Below, one piece after another: positions 59,824 to 64,000 of a stretch of DNA of 64,000 nt (the stretch's first letter is position 1; every line of letters starts with the position of its first letter). Source of the DNA: Diospyros lotus (Eukaryota > Streptophyta > Magnoliopsida > Ericales > Ebenaceae); the NCBI RefSeq assembly GCF_014633365.1, contig NC_068347.1, forward strand, positions 30,856,116-30,920,115, read 5' to 3'. The notes beneath the pieces are model-generated. The model worked only from the letters and a program-made list of their open reading frames with translations, made no database searches and was not told the origin of the DNA. Made by a program: the position numbers and the translations under genes.

Positions 59824-61288
59824 AAAATCAAATTTTAATTCTAAAGAATCCAACCTATATTGACACAACATGAGATCTAAGTTGCATGTAAACGCGTTTG
59901 GGATGCCATTTCGACATTTTTGAATCGTTTCACGTTTTAGAGATGACGAAGACATTCGAACTCATTTTTGGGTCATTTCTGTAAATTACGAAACGTATTG
60001 GGATTGTTTCGCGATTTACTGAAATGAAATAAAATCGCATTTTTAGCAATAATTGCCCACGTCACATGGATCCCCAAGTCAGCCAAAGCCCTTATTTTCT
60101 TCTTCTTTTTTCGCCTTGTTTTTCCGAATCTACTGTCACTCACGCATTGCCGATTGTCGATCCTTCAATTGTTTCGGTTCTGTCACTCATTTACGTTGCT
60201 ACTTTGGGTGCTTCCTCGCCGCCAATCGTCAATCCATTGCACATCACACGCATCCCGAAGCTAGCCGCCAACCCCCCACCTATTTTCTCTTTTCTTTTCT
60301 TCTTTTTCTTTCTTATTCTTCTTTTTCTTTTGCCTTTTTTCTCCAAATCCATTGTCACTCACGCATCGTCGATTGTCGATCCATCGGTCATTTCAATTCC
60401 ATCGCTCACTCACATTGCTACTTCGAGTGTTTCCTTGCCACCAATCGTCGATCCATCGCTTTTGGGTCACCCGTTGATCTATTTGGTATTTTGTTTCTAA
60501 TCTATTTATATTAAAACTAAATTAATTTTAAATAAATAAAAAAATTCAGTAATATTGCTGAAATTTTGGTTTTGGCTAATTTGGAATATGGCATATGATT
60601 ATATGAATATTAATAGCATATTGCATATCAATTTGGAATATGGCATATGAATATCTTAAAGTTAATTTGAATAATTTTTTTATATAAAAAATTATATTTA
60701 CAAAAAAACTCTTACATTTTTTAAATTTACAATTTATCCCTCATTCTTGTTTTCTATATTTTTAAAAAAATGTCATTTCAGTGTTTTCATTTTATATCAA
60801 AAACGTTTCATTTTCTGTTTCCGTGCTATCTTGTATGAGATAATCAAACTTGAAAGATATCGAGAGAACTTTGGTTTGACAAATTTGCCATCAAACCAAG
60901 ATAACTAAGTCTACATGTTTTGATAGATTCTATCTTTGTTAATTTGATATAATCGAGCTCAAGATAATTTAGAGTAGCTCAAGATGATTTGATATAATTG
61001 AGCTCAAAATAATATTGGATATTATTTTAATTCTTCTTAACTTAGCAAAAATCCATGCATAAAAAAAATTATTCGTACCTCGAAGTAATATAACGATATT
61101 ATCAATTTGTTTTTAGCCAATGAAAGTATCCATTATGCATTCATCTCGAGAAGAAACAATTTACATATATAGATGCCTAAAACCTAACACTTTTACTAGA
61201 CCCACAAATAATATATAATAGTAACACTATTATGTTTGATAGAGAGTTCAAATTAACCAAATCAGCCTCTGGGGGGCCATGAAAAGAG
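59824..61288. other. Spacer between gypsy element and LTP gene, with a degenerate duplication
   Basis: About 60090-60225 and 60290-60460 look like two diverged copies of one CT-rich segment. Shared blocks include GTCACTCACGCAT, GATTGTCGATCC and CCAATCGTC. Open frames here follow from the lack of stops in CT-rich sequence. The remaining sequence is AT-rich with no gene seen. Confidence 0.5.
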
Positions 61289-62105
61289 TCAGAAGCAGAA
61301 GCGCCAGTCTATGTATGAAATGGAGATTGAAGCATAAGATGCAATGAACAACAGGGGGATGAGCAGAGAAGTCGCCGTCCCCCCGGTCGAGCTCACTGCC
61401 GGAAAGCCGCTGTCAGTTGATGGCACAGTTTTAGACCCTGTTCCTCCTGCAAACCATGACACCACCGATATGAATGCTTTCATATGAGCATTCTTATTCT
61501 CGAACAGTAGTAGCTGCAGGTTCTCACGGATTAATTAAAGAACAAAGAATAAAAAGCTGTACCTGAAGGGGGGCTTGAGATTCATATTCCGGTGTGCCCG
61601 CCGGCGAACTGGGCGGGGAAGCAGCTGCAGAGGTAGAATTTGTTACAGGTTAGTACAACACGTAAACTGTTCTTGTAATGATGATCTAATTGGACATAGA
61701 ACTGGTTTCATTGGTTGGATCAGTGGTTGAATGTTGTAAGGCTAAGCCGAAAGAGAATAATGAAATAGGTGAATTCTTACCTTTACATCGGCTGATGGGA
61801 GGAGTCTGGACATTGCAGGCCGAAGGAAGGGCCAGAGCCTGAGTCTGGTTGACATTGATGCCCAGGGACGATCCGCCGCCGCCATTTATGGCCTCACACA
61901 AGCACTGTGGCTGCGAGCGAACGACGTTGGCCAGCTGCGAGCAGCATCCAGAGGACGGCGTGGAGGTGTTCCCGGTGATGTAGTTCAGGCACGGTGACAA
62001 ACTGATTAACGCATTCGAGCAACTCGACGAGGACTGAGCAGAGACCGCTCCAGCCCAGATCACAACCACCATAGCCACCACCCCAGCTACCCCTTGATGT
62101 GCCAT
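61289..62105 (-). CDS. GPI-anchored lipid-transfer protein (LTPG type), frame broken at a C6 run
   Basis: Exon 1 (62105-61781) encodes a signal peptide (about 1-23) and a complete eight-cysteine motif: C29, C39, C54, C55, C68, C70, C97, C107. Exon 2 (61624-61563) encodes a Pro/Ser-rich linker ([18 protein letters not shown]). Exon 3 (61446-61289) reads [18 protein letters not shown] and a hydrophobic end [20 protein letters not shown], as expected for a GPI signal. The phases do not fit: exon 2 ends in phase 0 but exon 3 needs one carried base. One extra C in the CCCCCC run near 61570 would restore the frame; skipping exon 2 also joins exons 1 and 3 in frame. LTPGs carry lipids at the cell surface for cuticle or suberin formation. 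Similar Arabidopsis genes recalled are At3g22600 and At3g22620. Confidence 0.82.
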
Positions 62106-63543
62106 AGTATATATTTATGTATAGCAGAAGGAAACACTGCCTACTACCTAGCCTTAACCAATGTATGTGAATGTGATTTAGTGTGCTAGTTGATCAATGT
62201 GCATTATATTATATAGGGAGTTTGCGAAGGAAGAGTCAATGGAATTGGCCAGCTCTGGGTGGCCAGCTTCTCCTAATTTGCTTCCAAATTATTCCTCTTC
62301 AGGATCCAAAACTAAGTTTGAAGGGTGCTTTGATGCTTTCTGAGGATTGTTTTTGTGGGTGTGGGTGGCCAACTTCAATAGTTTGGTGGTGGTTCAGGCT
62401 GTGGTTTTTTATCTTAAGGGGGAGACTTTCTTCAACTTTTTCTCAAGAATAAAGCATAGCGTGTGGCCGAGTCCTACCTTTTTTTCTAGAGCTTCTCACT
62501 GTGCTTGTTTAATTTTGTGAGTAAATTCAAGCTAATGCAAGAGAAAAGTTGTCTTTGGTGCATTTACGAAACTCTTCTTTACATTTTTGTTAATATAAAG
62601 AGCTTGTTTTTATTATTTGAAATCATAATTTTTTAATGAAAAATAATAATTTTTTGGTCGTCATCAAGATTTTTTCTCAAAATTCACAAAAACATAACAT
62701 AAAATACTCTTAACCCAAATGATATTTTTCTTCATTAATCATAAATTTAAAATACATGCCATATATACAAGTACATCACAAACTCTTCCTTTCAACATAA
62801 AAAAAAAATAACAAAAATAGAGATATCTAATCTAAGATGAGATCTACTTTAAGTGGTAAAAACAGTCACTGAAAAATAAAATCTAAAATCTATTTCATTT
62901 AGAATAAGAATTATACAAATCAAAAATTATCAAAGTGACAAATTTCTTGAGAATTTAGTTCTACTAGCATGGATCATTAGGACACATAGGATAGGAACAG
63001 ACAGATCATCTAATTTCAATGTATAAAAGCGAGCTCTACCCTCCCAACAATTAGATTAATGTTTACAAAATAATTACATCTTGGGATTGAATGACAAAGA
63101 GAATGATTTATTAAGTCACATGAGGAAACAGTTGAATAAAGTTCCTTGATTTTCTCATTTTTGACAATGGGCTACTCACTTGTTACTCTGTTCTTATTTG
63201 CTTTGACAGGCGCACTAGGTCTTGACAGAGAAGTCAAAGAAAAAGAACTTGTTAGCAGCCAAACAATAACTAATTAGAATAATAAATTGTAAATGAATAA
63301 CTTGATTGGTGATGAGAAGAAGCCAGGGTTCACCTAAGCACCTTATCTTTAAGCTAGTTAGTTAAGGTAGTTGAGCCCCATACCCAACTCAAGCCTTATG
63401 TGTTTCTTCCCTCCACTTTTTCCATCTTTATATTCTCTTCCAAACACCAAATCCTCAAACCAAATCCATTCTTCCAAACCCTCCCTCAAAATCTAGTTCC
63501 AACTTCAGCAAACAGTTCTCTCCAGCTTGAACTGCACAGCGAC
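62106..63543. other. Shared upstream region of two divergent LTP genes
   Basis: The 1.44 kb between the two start codons is AT-rich with no recognisable gene. 63380-63543 is a C/T-rich leader of the right-hand gene. I found no paired regulatory motifs that I would call. Confidence 0.5.
62207..62215 (-). promoter_or_regulatory. Probable TATA box of the minus-strand LTP gene
   Basis: TATATAATA on the minus strand lies about 100 bp upstream of the ATG at 62105, a normal spacing for a plant core promoter. Confidence 0.45.
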
Positions 63544-64000
63544 ATGGCAAGTCTCGTGCCATTTTTGGGCCTAGTTCCAGCTTTAGCACTGGCTTTAACA
63601 GCCCTAGTTCTGCCAGTTCATGCTCAAATCAGCACCGCTTGCTCAGCTTCCATGCTCAATGGCTTCACTCCTTGCCTCAGGTTCATCACCAGTGGCTCAA
63701 ATACCACTTCACCAACATCCGACTGCTGCAGTGCAGTCAAGACTGTTATAAGCAATGGCACAGATTGTCTGTGCCTTATTGCAACCGGGAATGTTCCCTT
63801 TCAAATGCCCATCAACAGGACCCTGGCCATCTCCCTACCTCGCGCCTGTAATATGAGTGTGCCTGTCCAGTGCAAAGGTGAGATTCTCGAGCACAAAACT
63901 GAAAACTGACAGCAAAATCAAACGCCCCTTGTTCATTCTGTTCCTTCTCTTTTGTTCATCAACTTCCTTAGGCTGCCTCAAACTAACATCTCTTCTCCTC
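63544..64000 (+). CDS. Lipid-transfer protein (LTPG type), partial at window end
   Basis: Exon 1 is 63544-63877 (phase 1 at a CAAAG/GTGAG donor). The start MASLVPFLGLVPALALALTA opens a clear signal peptide cut after about residue 27 (VHAQ). The same frame is open upstream to an ATG at 63400, but that would bury the signal peptide, so 63544 is preferred. The eight-cysteine motif is complete in exon 1: C33, C44, C61, C62, C75, C77, C102, C110. An acceptor CCTTAG at about 63971 may start the next exon, but the window ends. The spacing resembles the minus-strand neighbour, so the two are tandemly related paralogues in inverted orientation. N-glycosylation sequons (NTT, NGT, NRT, NMS) are present. 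Confidence 0.9.

Noticed and set aside
62183..62452. Plus-strand frame of 89 codons between the LTP genes
   Set aside because: Overlaps the minus-strand LTP promoter and shows no known motif.
63400..63543. In-frame upstream ATG of the right-hand LTP gene
   Set aside because: It would place about 48 residues before a perfect signal peptide; more likely 5' UTR.
1..64000. CRISPR arrays, bacterial operons, integrative elements or a new defence system
   Set aside because: The sequence is clearly plant nuclear DNA; the regular repeats present are retroelement tandem arrays and microsatellites.

Overview
The window is nuclear DNA from a flowering plant, almost certainly a eudicot. Its genes are split by GT-AG introns, the background is AT-rich, and Ty1/copia, Ty3/gypsy, LINE and hAT-type debris lies both between genes and inside large introns. 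I cannot name the species.

Layout. (1) 1-4.4 kb: a decayed sense-strand copia element with a hAT-like element inserted between its gag and protease regions. (2) 4.87-19.06 kb (+): a zf-XS/XS-domain gene of 3 exons whose 7.8 and 4.8 kb introns hold an antisense copia remnant, a gypsy fragment and two solo LTRs. (3) 21.6-29.0 kb (+): a FRIGIDA-like gene (FRL4a type) with LINE pieces in both introns. (4) 30.66-31.78 kb (+): a uL18-family protein with a probable organellar presequence. (5) 36.56-37.14 kb (-): an OVATE family gene broken by a one-base frameshift. (6) 37.67-38.72 kb (-): a seed maturation (LEA/SMP) gene with two ABREs upstream. (7) 40.38-40.53 kb (-): an orphan first exon of a V-ATPase subunit a gene. 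(8) 41.5-43.9 kb (-): a small glyoxalase-I-like gene with a probable GC-AG intron. (9) 43.9-48.5 kb: MITE-rich spacer. (10) 48.58-48.89 kb (-): a DUF1677 gene. (11) 52.85-54.03 kb (-): an FCS-like zinc finger gene. (12) 56.09-59.82 kb: a defective gypsy element with both LTRs, a 5-bp target duplication and two tandem-repeat arrays. (13) 61.29-62.11 kb (-) and 63.54 kb onward (+): two head-to-head lipid-transfer-protein genes; the first has a probable one-base frameshift and the second runs off the window.

The host genes do not form a pathway. From memory of Arabidopsis, their order (XS, FRL4a, L18p/L5e, SMP, DUF1677, FLZ8, LTPs) matches the run At3g22430 to At3g22620, and the OVATE plus glyoxalase pair matches At2g32100/At2g32090. 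The window therefore looks like a conserved ancestral block that has been fractionated and padded by transposons. I found no sign of a new enzymatic or defence system. The unusual content is in transposon architecture, two frameshifted genes, an orphan exon and small dispersed inverted-repeat families.
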